Shown piece after piece: positions 46,409 through 55,502 of a DNA stretch of 64,000 bases. The notes under the pieces are model-generated. The model saw nothing but the letters and a program-made list of their open reading frames with translations. It was not told where the DNA came from and made no database searches. Source of the DNA: an uncultured Coriobacteriaceae bacterium (GTDB taxonomy: Bacteria > Actinomycetota > Coriobacteriia > Coriobacteriales > Atopobiaceae); NCBI GenBank assembly GCA_948439405.1, contig CAOJNB010000006.1:1-64000 (forward strand), in the 5' to 3' direction. The position numbers and the translations under genes were made by a program. Position 1 is the first letter of the stretch, and each line of letters opens with the position of its first letter.

Positions 46409-48535
46409 ATGAGCATCCGCAAGCGACGCGCACGGAGGAACGCGAGCACGCACGCCGTGAGGAACTTCCTCATCGGCCTGCTCTCGATCCTCGCCGTGCT
46501 GGCGGCGGTCCTGTCCGTCACGGGCTACGCGCTCGCGGCGAGCTGGCTCGAGGACCTGCCGGACTACGAGTCGGCCGACGCCTACCTGGTGGCCGAGCCC
46601 ACCACGGTCTACGACGCGGCCGGCAACACCCTCGGCAGCTTCTACATCGAGAACCGCGTCTCGGTGGAGCTCGACGAGATCAGCCCGTACGTGCTCGACG
46701 GCACCGTCGACACCGAGGACGTGCGCTTCTACGAGCACAACGGCGTCGACCCGCTGGGCATCCTGCGCGCCGCCGTCTCCAACCTCACCGGCGGCTCCGA
46801 GGGCGGCTCCACGATCACCCAGCAGCTCGTCCGCAACACGGTCCTCTCCGACGAGCAGTTCGAGCAGTCGCTGCGCCGCAAGGTCCGCGAGGCCTACATC
46901 TCGATCGAGATGGAGAAGGTCTACACCAAGGACCAGATTCTCAACATGTACCTGAACACGATCTTCTACGGCAACGGCGCCTACGGCATCGAGGCCGCAT
47001 CGATTACCTATTTCAACAAGCATGCCTCCGAGCTCACCCTCGCCGAGGCGGCCCTGCTCGTCGGCCTGCCCCAGTCCCCCTCCTACTACGACCCGTTCGT
47101 GAACCCCGAGGCCGCGACCGAGCGCCGCAACACGGTCCTCGACCGCATGCTCTCGGCGGGCGACATCACCCAGGAGGAGCACGACGAGGCGCAGGCCACC
47201 GAGCTCCAGCTCAACCCCGGAGCCACCTCGCTCGAGGGCAACAGCACCAGCCCGTACTGGACGGACTACGTCCGCGAGCTGCTCTCCCAGGACTTCAGCG
47301 CCGACACGATCCTGCAGGGCGGCCTGAAGGTCTACACCACCCTCGACCCCACCTACCAGCAGGCGGCCGAGGAGGCCGTGCACGAGCAGCTCGACGCGCT
47401 CGGCAACGCGGACCTCAACGCGGCGCTCGTCGCGATCGACCCGGACACCGGCTACATCCTCGCGATGGTCGGCGGGCGCGACTACTCCACGAACCAGTTC
47501 AACCTCGCCACCACCGCGCGCAGGCAGCCGGGCTCGAGCTTCAAGACGATCACCCTCGTGGCGGCGCTGTCGGCCGGCATGAGCCCCGACGTGATGCTCA
47601 ACTGCAGCTCGCCGATGAACATCACCCCGACCTGGCGCGTGCAGAACTTCGGCAACACGAACTACGGCACCATCTCGCTGCGCCGCGCGACCGAGATGTC
47701 GGCCAACACGGGCTACGCCCAGGTCGCCGTCGAGATCGGCGCCGACGCGATCGTGGAGACGGCCCACACGATGGGCATCGACGAGGAGCTGTCGGCCTAC
47801 CCCTCGATCACGCTGGGCACCGCCGGCATCCCGCCGATCCAGATGGCCGAGGCCTACGCCACGCTCGCCGCCGGCGGCGTCCACCGCGACCCGGTCGCAA
47901 TCACGCGCATCGAGGACCGCAACGGCAACGTCGTCTACGAGCACGAGGACAGCTCGGAGCAGGCCATCGACCCGAGCGTCGCCGCCGCCGCCACCGACGT
48001 CCTCGAGGGCGTCGTCACGAACGGCACCGCGACCGTCATCCAGCAGAACAAGGGCTATGACCAGCCCGTCGCCGGGAAGACGGGCACGACCGAGGAGACG
48101 CGCGACCTGTGGTTCTGCGGCTACACGCCGCAGGTCGCCGTCGCGATCTGGACGGGCTACGTCCAGGAGCAGACGATCTACATCGGCGGCGCCCAGGGCT
48201 CGACCTCCCAGACGAGCTCGATGATCTTCTCGCGCTTCGCCAACAAGGTCCTCACCGGACTCCCGCGCGAGGAGTTCCCGACGGCCGACGCCCCGAGCTA
48301 CCTGCCGAACGACCAGTGGTCGTTCTCGGCGAAGGCGGCGGAGTCCCCCGAGACGCCCGACTCGCCCGAGAGCGCGGAGACCCCGGCGACGAGCACCGAG
48401 GCGCCTCCCGCGACCTCGACCGAGGCGCCGCCCGTCGACACGCAGCCGGCGACGCCGCCCGTCGAGACGCAGCCGGCGACGCCGCCCGTCGAGACGGACC
48501 CGCCGGCGCCGACCGACCCCGCGCCCGCCGGCTGA
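46409..48535 (+). CDS. Class A penicillin-binding protein (PBP1a)
   Basis: A 708-residue bifunctional peptidoglycan synthase. There is a cytoplasmic basic start and one membrane helix (about 20-44). The glycosyltransferase domain (about 65-240) has EDVRFYEHNGVDPLG and GGSTITQQLVRN. The transpeptidase domain (about 340-640) has S376-x-x-K379 (PGSSFK), S431 of SAN (EMSANTGY) and K557 of KTGT. The last 60 residues are a Pro/Thr repeat (TSTEAPPA twice, VETQPATPP in copies), probably extending through the wall. The ATG at 46409 has AAGGAGGGG upstream. It acts on lipid II, which MurT/GatD of this window would amidate. Confidence 0.95.
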   Translation: MSIRKRRARRNASTHAVRNFLIGLLSILAVLAAVLSVTGYALAASWLEDLPDYESADAYLVAEPTTVYDAAGNTLGSFYIENRVSVELDEISPYVLDGTVDTEDVRFYEHNGVDPLGILRAAVSNLTGGSEGGSTITQQLVRNTVLSDEQFEQSLRRKVREAYISIEMEKVYTKDQILNMYLNTIFYGNGAYGIEAASITYFNKHASELTLAEAALLVGLPQSPSYYDPFVNPEAATERRNTVLDRMLSAGDITQEEHDEAQATELQLNPGATSLEGNSTSPYWTDYVRELLSQDFSADTILQGGLKVYTTLDPTYQQAAEEAVHEQLDALGNADLNAALVAIDPDTGYILAMVGGRDYSTNQFNLATTARRQPGSSFKTITLVAALSAGMSPDVMLNCSSPMNITPTWRVQNFGNTNYGTISLRRATEMSANTGYAQVAVEIGADAIVETAHTMGIDEELSAYPSITLGTAGIPPIQMAEAYATLAAGGVHRDPVAITRIEDRNGNVVYEHEDSSEQAIDPSVAAAATDVLEGVVTNGTATVIQQNKGYDQPVAGKTGTTEETRDLWFCGYTPQVAVAIWTGYVQEQTIYIGGAQGSTSQTSSMIFSRFANKVLTGLPREEFPTADAPSYLPNDQWSFSAKAAESPETPDSPESAETPATSTEAPPATSTEAPPVDTQPATPPVETQPATPPVETDPPAPTDPAPAG

Positions 48536-48564
48536 CGCGCGCGACGGCGCGCGAGCCGAGAAGG

Positions 48565-48595
48565 AGGCCCCCGGCCGCGACGCGGCCGGGGGCCT
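48565..48595. terminator. Strong hairpin between PBP1a and argH
   Basis: AGGCCCCCGGCCGCG, A, CGCGGCCGGGGGCCT: 15 complementary bases each side (with an effective loop of a few bases), then CUCCCGUUCC. It sits between the convergent PBP1a and argH genes and can end both. Confidence 0.7.
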
Positions 48596-48628
48596 CTCCC
48601 GTTCCGTGTTGGGGCAGGGCGCCGCGGG

Positions 48629-50047
48629 CTACCCCGCGAGCGCCTCCAGGGCTGCGCGGGCCTCGGCGAGCTGCGCCTCGACGGCCGCGTGGCCGGTGCC
48701 GCCGTAGGTGGTCCTGCGGCGCACGACCTCGTCCACGTCGATCGCCGCGAGCGCGTCCTCCTCGAACAGCCCCGAGTGGGCGCGCAGCTCGTCGAGGGAG
48801 AGCTCCTGCAGCGTCACGCCGCGCGCGACGCACTCGGCCACGATGCGGCCCACCACGGTGTGGGCCTCGCGGAAGGGCATGCCGCGGCCGACGAGGTAGT
48901 CGGCGAGGTCGGTGGCTGCCATGTAGCCCTCGTGGCTCGCCTCGCGCATGCGCCCCTCGCGCACGTGCATCGTGCGCACCATGCCCTCGACCGCGTGCAG
49001 GGAGTGCAGCAGGGTGTCGCAGGCGTCGAGGGTGCCCTCCTTGTCCTCCTGCAGGTCCTTGTCGTAGGTGAGCGGCGTCCCCTTGAGCGTCACGAGCAGG
49101 CTCGTCAGGTCGCCCACCACGCGGCCCGTCTTGCCGCGGACGAGCTCCGCGAAGTCGGGGTTCTTCTTCTGCGGCATGATCGAGGAGCCGGTCGAGTGGG
49201 AGTCGTCCATCTCGACGAAGCCGAACTCCGCCGAGCACCACAGCACGAGCTCCTCGCACAGGCGGGAGAGGTGCACCTGGCACACGGCGCAGGCGTAGAG
49301 CAGGTCGAGCGCGAAGTCGCGGTCCGAGACGGCGTCCATCGAGTTGGGGATGACGCCGTCCATCCCGAGCGCCTCGGCGACGGCCGCGCGGTCGAGCGGG
49401 TAGGTGGTGCCGGCGAGCGCGGCGGCGCCGAGCGGCGAGACGTTCGCGGCGTCGCGGGCGGCGTCCAGGCGGCGCACGTCGCGCACGAGCATCCACAGGT
49501 AGGCGAGCAGGTGGTGCGAGAGCAGCACCGGCTGGGCCGGCTGGAGGTGGGTGTAGCCCGGCATCACGACGCCCAGGTGCTCCTCGGCGCGCGCCAGCAG
49601 CGTCCCCGCGAGCCCGAGCGCGGCCTCGCGCAGCTCGCCGGCCATGCGCACGCAGGCCAGGCGGAAGTCGAGCGCCACCTGGTCGTTGCGGGAGCGACCG
49701 GTGTGGAGCCTGCCGCCGGCGGCGCCGATCTCCTCGGTGAGGACGTGCTCGATCGCCATGTGGATGTCCTCGTCCACGTCCTCGTCGAAGGCGAGCTCGC
49801 CGCGCCCGATCCGCCCGGCGACGTCGTCGAGGCCGGCGACGATCGCGTCGCGGTCCTCCTCCGAGATGACGCCCTGGGCGGCGAGCATCGTCGCGTGCGC
49901 CTTCGAGCCGGCGACGTCCTCGCGCCAGAGCTGCTTGTCGACGGGCAGGCTCGCGCCGAAGCGCTCGAGCTCGCCCTCGGGGGCGGCAGAGAAGCGTCCC
50001 GCCCACAGGGGGCGGGACGCGCTCGCGCCGGAGGTGGTGTGGTCCAT
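48629..50047 (-). CDS. argH: Argininosuccinate lyase
   Basis: A 472-residue fumarase/aspartase-superfamily lyase that splits argininosuccinate into arginine and fumarate, the last step of arginine synthesis. Landmarks are [14 protein letters not shown] at the start, [32 protein letters not shown] and the superfamily signature [12 protein letters not shown] with its catalytic serine loop. Length is normal. It lies 35 bases after argG in the order argR-argG-argH. The ATG at 50047 has GGAGGATTCC upstream on the minus strand. Confidence 0.97.
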   Translation of the reverse strand: MDHTTSGASASRPLWAGRFSAAPEGELERFGASLPVDKQLWREDVAGSKAHATMLAAQGVISEEDRDAIVAGLDDVAGRIGRGELAFDEDVDEDIHMAIEHVLTEEIGAAGGRLHTGRSRNDQVALDFRLACVRMAGELREAALGLAGTLLARAEEHLGVVMPGYTHLQPAQPVLLSHHLLAYLWMLVRDVRRLDAARDAANVSPLGAAALAGTTYPLDRAAVAEALGMDGVIPNSMDAVSDRDFALDLLYACAVCQVHLSRLCEELVLWCSAEFGFVEMDDSHSTGSSIMPQKKNPDFAELVRGKTGRVVGDLTSLLVTLKGTPLTYDKDLQEDKEGTLDACDTLLHSLHAVEGMVRTMHVREGRMREASHEGYMAATDLADYLVGRGMPFREAHTVVGRIVAECVARGVTLQELSLDELRAHSGLFEEDALAAIDVDEVVRRRTTYGGTGHAAVEAQLAEARAALEALAG

Positions 50048-50082
50048 GGAATCCTCCGTCTTGGTGGTCGGTGACCTGATCG

Positions 50083-51309
50083 CTACGCCTCCAGGCTACC
50101 GTTCTTGCTCGCCCAGACGTAGTTGGGAAGGCCGAACAGGTCCATGAAGCCCTTGGCGGCCGTGCGGTCGAAGGTGTCGCCCTCGTCGTAGGTGGCCAGC
50201 CCGAAGTCGTAGATGGAGTGCGGGCTGCGGGTGCCGTTGACGGTGCAGGTGCCCTTGTAGAACTCCAGGCGCACCTCGCCGGTGACGGTGCGCTGCGTGG
50301 AGCGGAAGAAGGCGTCGTAGGCCTGCTTGAGCGGCGAGTACCACAGGCCGTTGTAGACGATGCGCGCCCAGGCGTGCTCGAGGTCGAGCTTGGCGGCGAG
50401 CACGTCGCCGGGCAGGCAGAGGCGCTCGAGGGCCTTGTGGGCGGTGATGATGGCGAGCGCGGCGGGCTGCTCGTAGCACTCGCGGCTCTTGAGGCCGACG
50501 AGGCGGTCCTCCACCATGTCGAGGCGCCCGTAGCCGTTGGAGCCGGCGACCTGGTTCATGCGCTCGACGATCTCGAGCACGCTCAGGCGCTCGCCGTCGA
50601 TCGAGACGGGCTTGCCGGCCTCGAAGCCGAGCACGACCTCGCACTTCTCGTCGGGGGCCTCGGTCGGGTCGACCGTCATCTCCCACATGTCCGCCGGCGG
50701 GCGGTTCCAGGGATCCTCGAGCACGCCGCACTCGATGGCACGGCCCCACACGTTCTCGTCGACCGAGTAGGGCGACTTCTTGGTGGCGTCCACCTGGATG
50801 CCGTGGGCGGCGCAGAACTCGATCTCGGAGCTGCGGGTGGTGAGCTCCCAGGAGCGCACGGGGCCGAGCACCTCGATCGTGGGGTCGAGCGCCTTGCACT
50901 CGAGCTCGAAGCGGACCTGGTCGTTGCCCTTGCCGGTGCAGCCGTGGGCGATGGCCTCGCAGCCCTCCTTGTGGGCGATCTCCACCAGGTGCTTGGCGAT
51001 GATCGGGCGCGAGAGGGCCGAGAGCAGCGGGTAGCTGTTCTGGTACAGGCCGTTGGCCGCGATCGCGTCGACGACGGCGGTGTCGCAGAACTCGTCGCGC
51101 ACGTCCACGGCGTAGGAGGCCACGGCGCCCAGGCTGGTCGCCTTGTCCGCGATGCCCTGGATGTCGGCGCGGTCGGTGGGCTGGCCCAGGCTCGCGATCA
51201 TGGTGACCACGTCGTAGCCCTGGTCCTGGAGCCAGGTGATCAGGCAGGAGGTGTCGAGGCCTCCCGAGTAGGCCAGGACGACCCGCTTCTTGCCGTTGCT
51301 CTCCGTCAT
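50083..51309 (-). CDS. argG: Argininosuccinate synthase
   Basis: A 408-residue enzyme joining citrulline and aspartate with ATP to give argininosuccinate. The PP-loop is AYSGGLDTSCLITWL (residues about 13-27). Further signatures are AHGCTGKGNDQVRFE and PYSVDENVWGRAIECG. It sits between argR and argH on one strand, so ArgR probably controls its own operon. It depends on citrulline from elsewhere; carbamoyl phosphate is supplied by carAB at 9.8-14.3 kb. The ATG at 51309 is preceded by GAAAGGGAGAGCGGCATC. Confidence 0.97.
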   Translation of the reverse strand: MTESNGKKRVVLAYSGGLDTSCLITWLQDQGYDVVTMIASLGQPTDRADIQGIADKATSLGAVASYAVDVRDEFCDTAVVDAIAANGLYQNSYPLLSALSRPIIAKHLVEIAHKEGCEAIAHGCTGKGNDQVRFELECKALDPTIEVLGPVRSWELTTRSSEIEFCAAHGIQVDATKKSPYSVDENVWGRAIECGVLEDPWNRPPADMWEMTVDPTEAPDEKCEVVLGFEAGKPVSIDGERLSVLEIVERMNQVAGSNGYGRLDMVEDRLVGLKSRECYEQPAALAIITAHKALERLCLPGDVLAAKLDLEHAWARIVYNGLWYSPLKQAYDAFFRSTQRTVTGEVRLEFYKGTCTVNGTRSPHSIYDFGLATYDEGDTFDRTAAKGFMDLFGLPNYVWASKNGSLEA

Positions 51310-51374
51310 GATGCCGCTCTCCCTTTCCTCGGGGCCCCGCGGGCCCGTCTCTGCCGTTTCCCGCGTCCCGCGCG

Positions 51375-51806
51375 CTACGCGGCGCCCTCGAAGCCGAGCG
51401 CCGCCGCGAAGTCCTGCGCGTCGCGCTCGCTCTCGAGCACGACGAAGATCGTGTCGTCGCCCGCGAGCGTGCCCACCACGTGCGGCAGGGTCGCCCCGTC
51501 GAAGGCCGCGGCGACGCCCTGCGCGGTGCCGACCTCGCTCTTGACGACGACGAGGTTGCCGACGCTGCGCACGCTCGTCACGAGCTGCGAGACCATCTGC
51601 CTGAGGCGCAGGTCCTCGGCGAGCACGTAGACGCCCTCGGGCAGCTTCGTGAGCCGCATGTCCGCGATGTCGCGCGACACCGTGGCCTGCGTGCAGGGGA
51701 ACCCCGCCGCCTCGAGCCGCTCGACGAGCTCGCGCTGCGTCGAGACGGACGAGCCGCGCACGATCTCGCGGATCGCCTCCTGGCGCTCGCCCCGTGTCCT
51801 CGCCAT
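51375..51806 (-). CDS. argR: Arginine repressor
   Basis: A 143-residue ArgR. The winged-helix DNA-binding domain (about 1-65) includes RQEAIREIV and the recognition helix ATVSRDIADMRLTKLP. The C-terminal arginine-binding hexamerisation domain (about 75-143) has VVVKSEVGTAQGVAAAFD and the arginine contact LAGDDTIFVV. I chose the ATG at 51806 (MARTRGERQ), since GAGAGGCGG lies upstream. It heads the argR-argG-argH operon and is preceded by an unusually A/T-rich leader that may hold ARG boxes. Confidence 0.95.
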   Translation of the reverse strand: MARTRGERQEAIREIVRGSSVSTQRELVERLEAAGFPCTQATVSRDIADMRLTKLPEGVYVLAEDLRLRQMVSQLVTSVRSVGNLVVVKSEVGTAQGVAAAFDGATLPHVVGTLAGDDTIFVVLESERDAQDFAAALGFEGAA

Positions 51807-51844
51807 GTCCGCACCGCCTCTCACGCGAATGGATGACGCATGTG

Positions 51845-51900
51845 CAGAATAGTAGAAGGGAGCGGCATTCTATGCGTGAATTAGAAATATTCTTCGTTAA
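51845..51900. promoter_or_regulatory. A/T-rich argR upstream region with ARG-box-like half-sites
   Basis: Read on the minus strand, GAATATTTCTAATTCAC and CGCATAGAATGCC contain GAAT/ATTC half-sites of the TGAAT-ATTCA type bound by ArgR, spaced 6-7 instead of four bases. TACTAT nearby can be a -10 box. The region is the most A/T-rich of the window. The match is imperfect, so assignment to ArgR is tentative. Confidence 0.4.
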
Positions 51901-51925
51901 ATTTGCAAAATCTTGAATGACCGAG

Positions 51926-52378
51926 CTACCACATGAGGTCGTCGTCGTAGTCCGGGTGGGCGGGGTCGTGCGAGTCGAGCCAGCGACGCCGCGAGAAGAA
52001 GTTGTAGAAGGTGACGACGAAGGTGGCGAGCACCTTGACCGCCATGTAGTGGGCCTCGTGCGACCAGTCGATGCCGGCCAGGGCGAGCGAGCGCTCGCCG
52101 AGCCACATGCACGCGGAGTTCAGCAGCAGGCCGATGAGCGAGAGGACCATGTAGATGACGAACTCCTTGCGCCGGGACATGTCGTCGCGGCGGGAGAACA
52201 CCCACTTCATCGAGCCCCAGTAGCTCACCACCACCGAGGCGACGTAGGAGACGACCGAGGCGGCGAGCGGGTCCATGCCCAGGCGCTCGTGGAGGATGAC
52301 CATGAGCGCGAAGTCGACGAGGAAGGCGACGCTGCCGACCACGCCGTGCTTCAGGAACTGTTTCACCAACTCGCGCAT
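51926..52378 (-). CDS. GtrA family membrane protein
   Basis: A 150-residue GtrA-family protein with four membrane helices, thought to flip or hand over polyprenyl-linked sugars in surface glycan modification. The family start MRELVKQFLKHGVVGSVAFLVD and later VVVSYWGSMKWVFSRRDDMSR and VVTFYNFFSRRRWLDS are visible. The ATG at 52378 has GGGAGGTGCGG upstream and TAGAGT as a -10 box at 52422-52427. It is divergent from the C39-like gene and upstream of argR on the same strand, with the A/T-rich gap between them. No glycosyltransferase partner is adjacent. Confidence 0.9.
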   Translation of the reverse strand: MRELVKQFLKHGVVGSVAFLVDFALMVILHERLGMDPLAASVVSYVASVVVSYWGSMKWVFSRRDDMSRRKEFVIYMVLSLIGLLLNSACMWLGERSLALAGIDWSHEAHYMAVKVLATFVVTFYNFFSRRRWLDSHDPAHPDYDDDLMW

Positions 52379-52421
52379 CCGCACCTCCCCGCGCGGGACC
52401 GCCTGCGCCGTTATATGGAAT

Positions 52422-52427
52422 ACTCTA
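52422..52427 (-). promoter_or_regulatory. Putative -10 box for gtrA
   Basis: TAGAGT on the minus strand, 44 bases before the gtrA ATG, within TAGAGTATTCCATATAACGG. Confidence 0.45.
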
Positions 52428-52516
52428 GCCGAGAGCGACGTCCGAGCCGGCCCCGAGCGGCGGGTCGGGCGCCTGCGGCGGCGGAGGGCCGATTCCGACG
52501 CGGGATGCGAGGACCC

Positions 52517-53569
52517 ATGGAGTACCAACGCAGGTCGAGCTTCGACGACAGCACGCGCTATCGGGGCACGAGGCGCAGGGTGGAGCGCGCCCGCGCCGGC
52601 TCGCGCGACCGCGCGCCGCGTCGCGGCGGCCGCCCGCTGTCCGGCCCCTCCTACCAGATCCGGCCGCACTCCATCCGCTTCGAGGGGCACCCCTCGGGCG
52701 GGCGCCCCGGGCCGCGCATCGGCTCGCGCGGCCTCGTCATGCTCGCGGGCGCGATCGCCGTCCTGTTCCTGCTCGTCTTCGGCGTCGTCGGGTGCGTGCG
52801 CGGCTGCGCCGGGCCCAAGGAGGAGGCCGAGCCCGTCAACGAGGCGGACGAGCGCGTCGCCTACGGGACCGACGAGGGGCTCACGGCCGAGCTCACCCCC
52901 GTGCTCGACCGGGACGAGCAGGTCTCCTGGATCGCCGCGCACGCCGACGAGTACGCCGACCCGCGCATCGTCGAGCTGGCGCTGCGCGAGCCCGAGGCCG
53001 TCTCGTTCGTGCGCTCGCTGCCGAAGGCCGAGGCGGAGGCGGAGCCCTACGACGACGAGGTCACGCAGGGCACCGTCCCCCAGCTCTACGACTGGGACGA
53101 GCGCTGGGGCTACGTCGGGTACGGCGGCGAGGGGCTCCCGCTGGGCCTCACGGGCTCCGGCCCCACCTGCCTCGCGATGGCCTACATGGGCCTCACCGGC
53201 AAGTCCGACATGACGCCCGCCGACATGGCGGAGCTCGCGACCGAGGGCGGCTACGACGAGGGCGACGAGTTCTGCTCCGCCGAGCTGTTCGTGAACGAGG
53301 CCGAGGGCCTCGGCCTCACCTGCACCCAGATCGAGGTCTCGCGCGACCAGCTGGTCACCTCGCTGGGCTCCTACGTCGTCGCCGCACGGGTGCGCCCCGA
53401 CACCCTCACCTCCGAGGGCCACTGGGTGCTCGTCGTCGGCGTGAACGAGAACGGGTCCGTCACGGTGTACGACCCGACCTCCTCCGAGGTCACGGGGCAC
53501 GAGTGGGCCCCGGGGACCATCGCCGACGCCAGCGGCGGGCTCTACGCGCTCGCCGCCGGCGCCGAGTGA
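52517..53569 (+). CDS. C39-like (papain-fold) membrane protein with Ser in place of Cys
   Basis: A 350-residue protein: a very basic, Arg-rich cytoplasmic start (about 1-70), one membrane helix (about 73-95, ending GCVRGCAG), an acidic linker and a C39_2-type domain from about 185. The His and Asp of the triad are H302 (GHWVLVVGVN) and D319 (YDPTSS). The usual nucleophile position in CGPT is serine here (S214 in GSGPTCLAMAYMGLTG); the nearest Cys is C218. It may therefore be inactive or use C218. The role is unknown; family relatives cleave peptides or modify the wall. The ATG at 52517 follows GCGAGGACCC; an ATG at 52505 is the alternative. Confidence 0.8.
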   Translation: MEYQRRSSFDDSTRYRGTRRRVERARAGSRDRAPRRGGRPLSGPSYQIRPHSIRFEGHPSGGRPGPRIGSRGLVMLAGAIAVLFLLVFGVVGCVRGCAGPKEEAEPVNEADERVAYGTDEGLTAELTPVLDRDEQVSWIAAHADEYADPRIVELALREPEAVSFVRSLPKAEAEAEPYDDEVTQGTVPQLYDWDERWGYVGYGGEGLPLGLTGSGPTCLAMAYMGLTGKSDMTPADMAELATEGGYDEGDEFCSAELFVNEAEGLGLTCTQIEVSRDQLVTSLGSYVVAARVRPDTLTSEGHWVLVVGVNENGSVTVYDPTSSEVTGHEWAPGTIADASGGLYALAAGAE

Positions 53570-53609
53570 CGGCGCTCCCGGGGCCCCGAATCGGCAGCCC
53601 GGCGACCGG

Positions 53610-55328
53610 CTAGCTCAGCAGCCGCTGGGCGGCCTCGGCGAGCCTCGCCTGGACGGCCTCGGACTCCTCGCGGGTCGCGCCGCACGAGAACAGGTACGCC
53701 TTGATCTTGGGCTCGGTGCCGGACGGGCGCACGATGATCTTGTTGCCGCCGGCGAGGCGGAACTCGAGCACGTTCGCAGCGGGCAGCGTCTGGGGGCCGT
53801 CCTTCTGCAGGCCGCCGACGCACGGCATCGGGGCGCCCTCGGCGTAGTCCGTGGTCCCCTCGACGGCCATGCCCGCGACCTCGGCGGGAGCCTCGGCGCG
53901 CAGGCCGGCCATGATCTCGGCCATGCGCTCGCCGCCCGACTCGCCCGGGAAGCTCACGTTGACGACGCCGTTGAGGTAGTAGCCGTGGCGCCGGTAGATG
54001 GCGTCCATGGCCTCGACGAGGTCCGTGCCGCGCGCGGCGTACCAGCTCGCCATCTCGCAGGTGAGCATCGAGGCGACGACGGCGTCCTTGTCGCGCACGT
54101 GGGTGCCGACGAGGTAGCCGTAGCTCTCCTCGTAGCCGAGCAGGAAGCGGTCCTGCTCGCCGGCGTCGGTCAGCTGGTCGATCTGGCCGCCGACGTGCTT
54201 GAAGCCCGTGAGGACGCGGCGCATCTCGAAGCCGTACTCCTCGGCGAGCGCGTCGGGCAGCGCGGAGCTCACGATCGTGGAGATGCACACCTTGCGGGAG
54301 AGGTCCTCGCCGGCGGCGCGCTTCATCTGGCACAGCCAGTCGATGAGCAGGATGCCCGCCTCGTTGCCGGTGAGCAGCTGGTAGGAGCCGTCGTGCGGGA
54401 TCGCGGTGCCCATGCGGTCGGCGTCAGGGTCGGTCGCGAGCATGAGGTCGGGATGGACCTCGTCGCTCAGTCTGAGCCCGAGCTCGAGGGCGTCGCGCAT
54501 CTCGGGGTTGGGGTACGGGCAGGTCGGGAAGTCGCCGTCGGGCTCGGCCTGCTCGGGGACGACCGTCACGTTCGTGACGCCGATGCGCTCGAGGATCTTG
54601 GATACGCACTCCATGCCGCTGCCGTTGAGCGGGGTGTAGACGACCTTGAAGTCCGGGTTCGAGGTCCCGGGCTGGGACTGGGACTCGACGGCGTCGAGGA
54701 AGGCCTCGATCACCGAGTCGTCCGTCCACTCGACCAGGCCCTCGGCGAGCGCCTGGTCGAAGTCCATGCGGCGCACGCCGTCGAACATGTCCGTCTCGGC
54801 GATGGCGGCGCTGATCTCGTCGGCGGCCTCGTTGGCGATCTGGCAGCCGGAATCGTCGTAGACCTTGTAGCCGTTGTAGGCCGCGGGGTTGTGCGACGCG
54901 GTGATGGCGATGCCCGCCGAGGTGCCCAGGTGGCGCACGGCGAAGGAGAGGGCCGGGACCGGCTCGATGCGCGGGTACACGTAGACGTGGATCCCGTTGG
55001 CGGCCAGGATCTCGGCGGCGACGCGCTGGAAGTCCTCGCCGCCGTTGCGCGAGTCGCGCGCGATCGCGACCGAGGGCGCGTCGTAGTGGTTGTTGAGGTA
55101 GGTGGCCAGCCCCTGCGTCGCCTGGCCGACGACGTAGACGTTCATGCGGTTCGTGCCGGCGCCGAGCGTGCCGCGCAGGCCCGCCGTCCCGAACTCGAGG
55201 CCGCGGTAGAAGGCGTCGGAGAGCTCCGCCTCGTCGCCGGCGACCAGCGCGTCGAGCTCCGCCTTGAGCCCGGGGTCGGTGCAGCCCCGCTGCCAGGCGG
55301 CAACGACCTCCTGAATCCTCGCATCCAT
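53610..55328 (-). CDS. Phosphohexomutase (phosphoglucomutase/phosphomannomutase, long type)
   Basis: A 572-residue alpha-D-phosphohexomutase of the long PgcA/Pgm type. It interconverts glucose (or mannose) 1- and 6-phosphate, feeding wall and surface polysaccharides. The phosphoserine loop is TASHNPAAYNGYKVYDD. The Mg2+ loop is LATDPDADRMGTA. The sugar loop GYEESYGYLVGTHV and C-terminal phosphate loop VRPSGTEPKIKAYL follow. The ATG at 55328 has AAAGGTGAGCAC upstream. Which sugar is preferred cannot be read from sequence. Confidence 0.93.
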   Translation of the reverse strand: MDARIQEVVAAWQRGCTDPGLKAELDALVAGDEAELSDAFYRGLEFGTAGLRGTLGAGTNRMNVYVVGQATQGLATYLNNHYDAPSVAIARDSRNGGEDFQRVAAEILAANGIHVYVYPRIEPVPALSFAVRHLGTSAGIAITASHNPAAYNGYKVYDDSGCQIANEAADEISAAIAETDMFDGVRRMDFDQALAEGLVEWTDDSVIEAFLDAVESQSQPGTSNPDFKVVYTPLNGSGMECVSKILERIGVTNVTVVPEQAEPDGDFPTCPYPNPEMRDALELGLRLSDEVHPDLMLATDPDADRMGTAIPHDGSYQLLTGNEAGILLIDWLCQMKRAAGEDLSRKVCISTIVSSALPDALAEEYGFEMRRVLTGFKHVGGQIDQLTDAGEQDRFLLGYEESYGYLVGTHVRDKDAVVASMLTCEMASWYAARGTDLVEAMDAIYRRHGYYLNGVVNVSFPGESGGERMAEIMAGLRAEAPAEVAGMAVEGTTDYAEGAPMPCVGGLQKDGPQTLPAANVLEFRLAGGNKIIVRPSGTEPKIKAYLFSCGATREESEAVQARLAEAAQRLLS

Positions 55329-55387
55329 GTGCTCACCTTTCGTCGCGTTCCCTGCTCCTGGGGCCGTCATGCGGCCATGTCATGCCA

Positions 55388-55393
55388 ATCGTA
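55388..55393 (-). promoter_or_regulatory. Putative -10 box for phosphohexomutase
   Basis: TACGAT on the minus strand, 60 bases before the ATG at 55328, within GGGTACGATTGGCATGAC. Confidence 0.45.
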
Positions 55394-55459
55394 CCCTTAG
55401 CGGGGGCTGCGGACGGGAACCTTCCGCAGGTGGCATGCCTCGTCGCGCCCGCTGCGTCG

Positions 55460-55465
55460 TACAAT
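55460..55465 (+). promoter_or_regulatory. Putative -10 box for rlmKL
   Basis: TACAAT on the plus strand, 38 bases before the rlmKL ATG. Confidence 0.55.
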
Positions 55466-55502
55466 CGGGCGACGGCCACGCGCACCCGGGGAGGTCCGCC
55501 GC

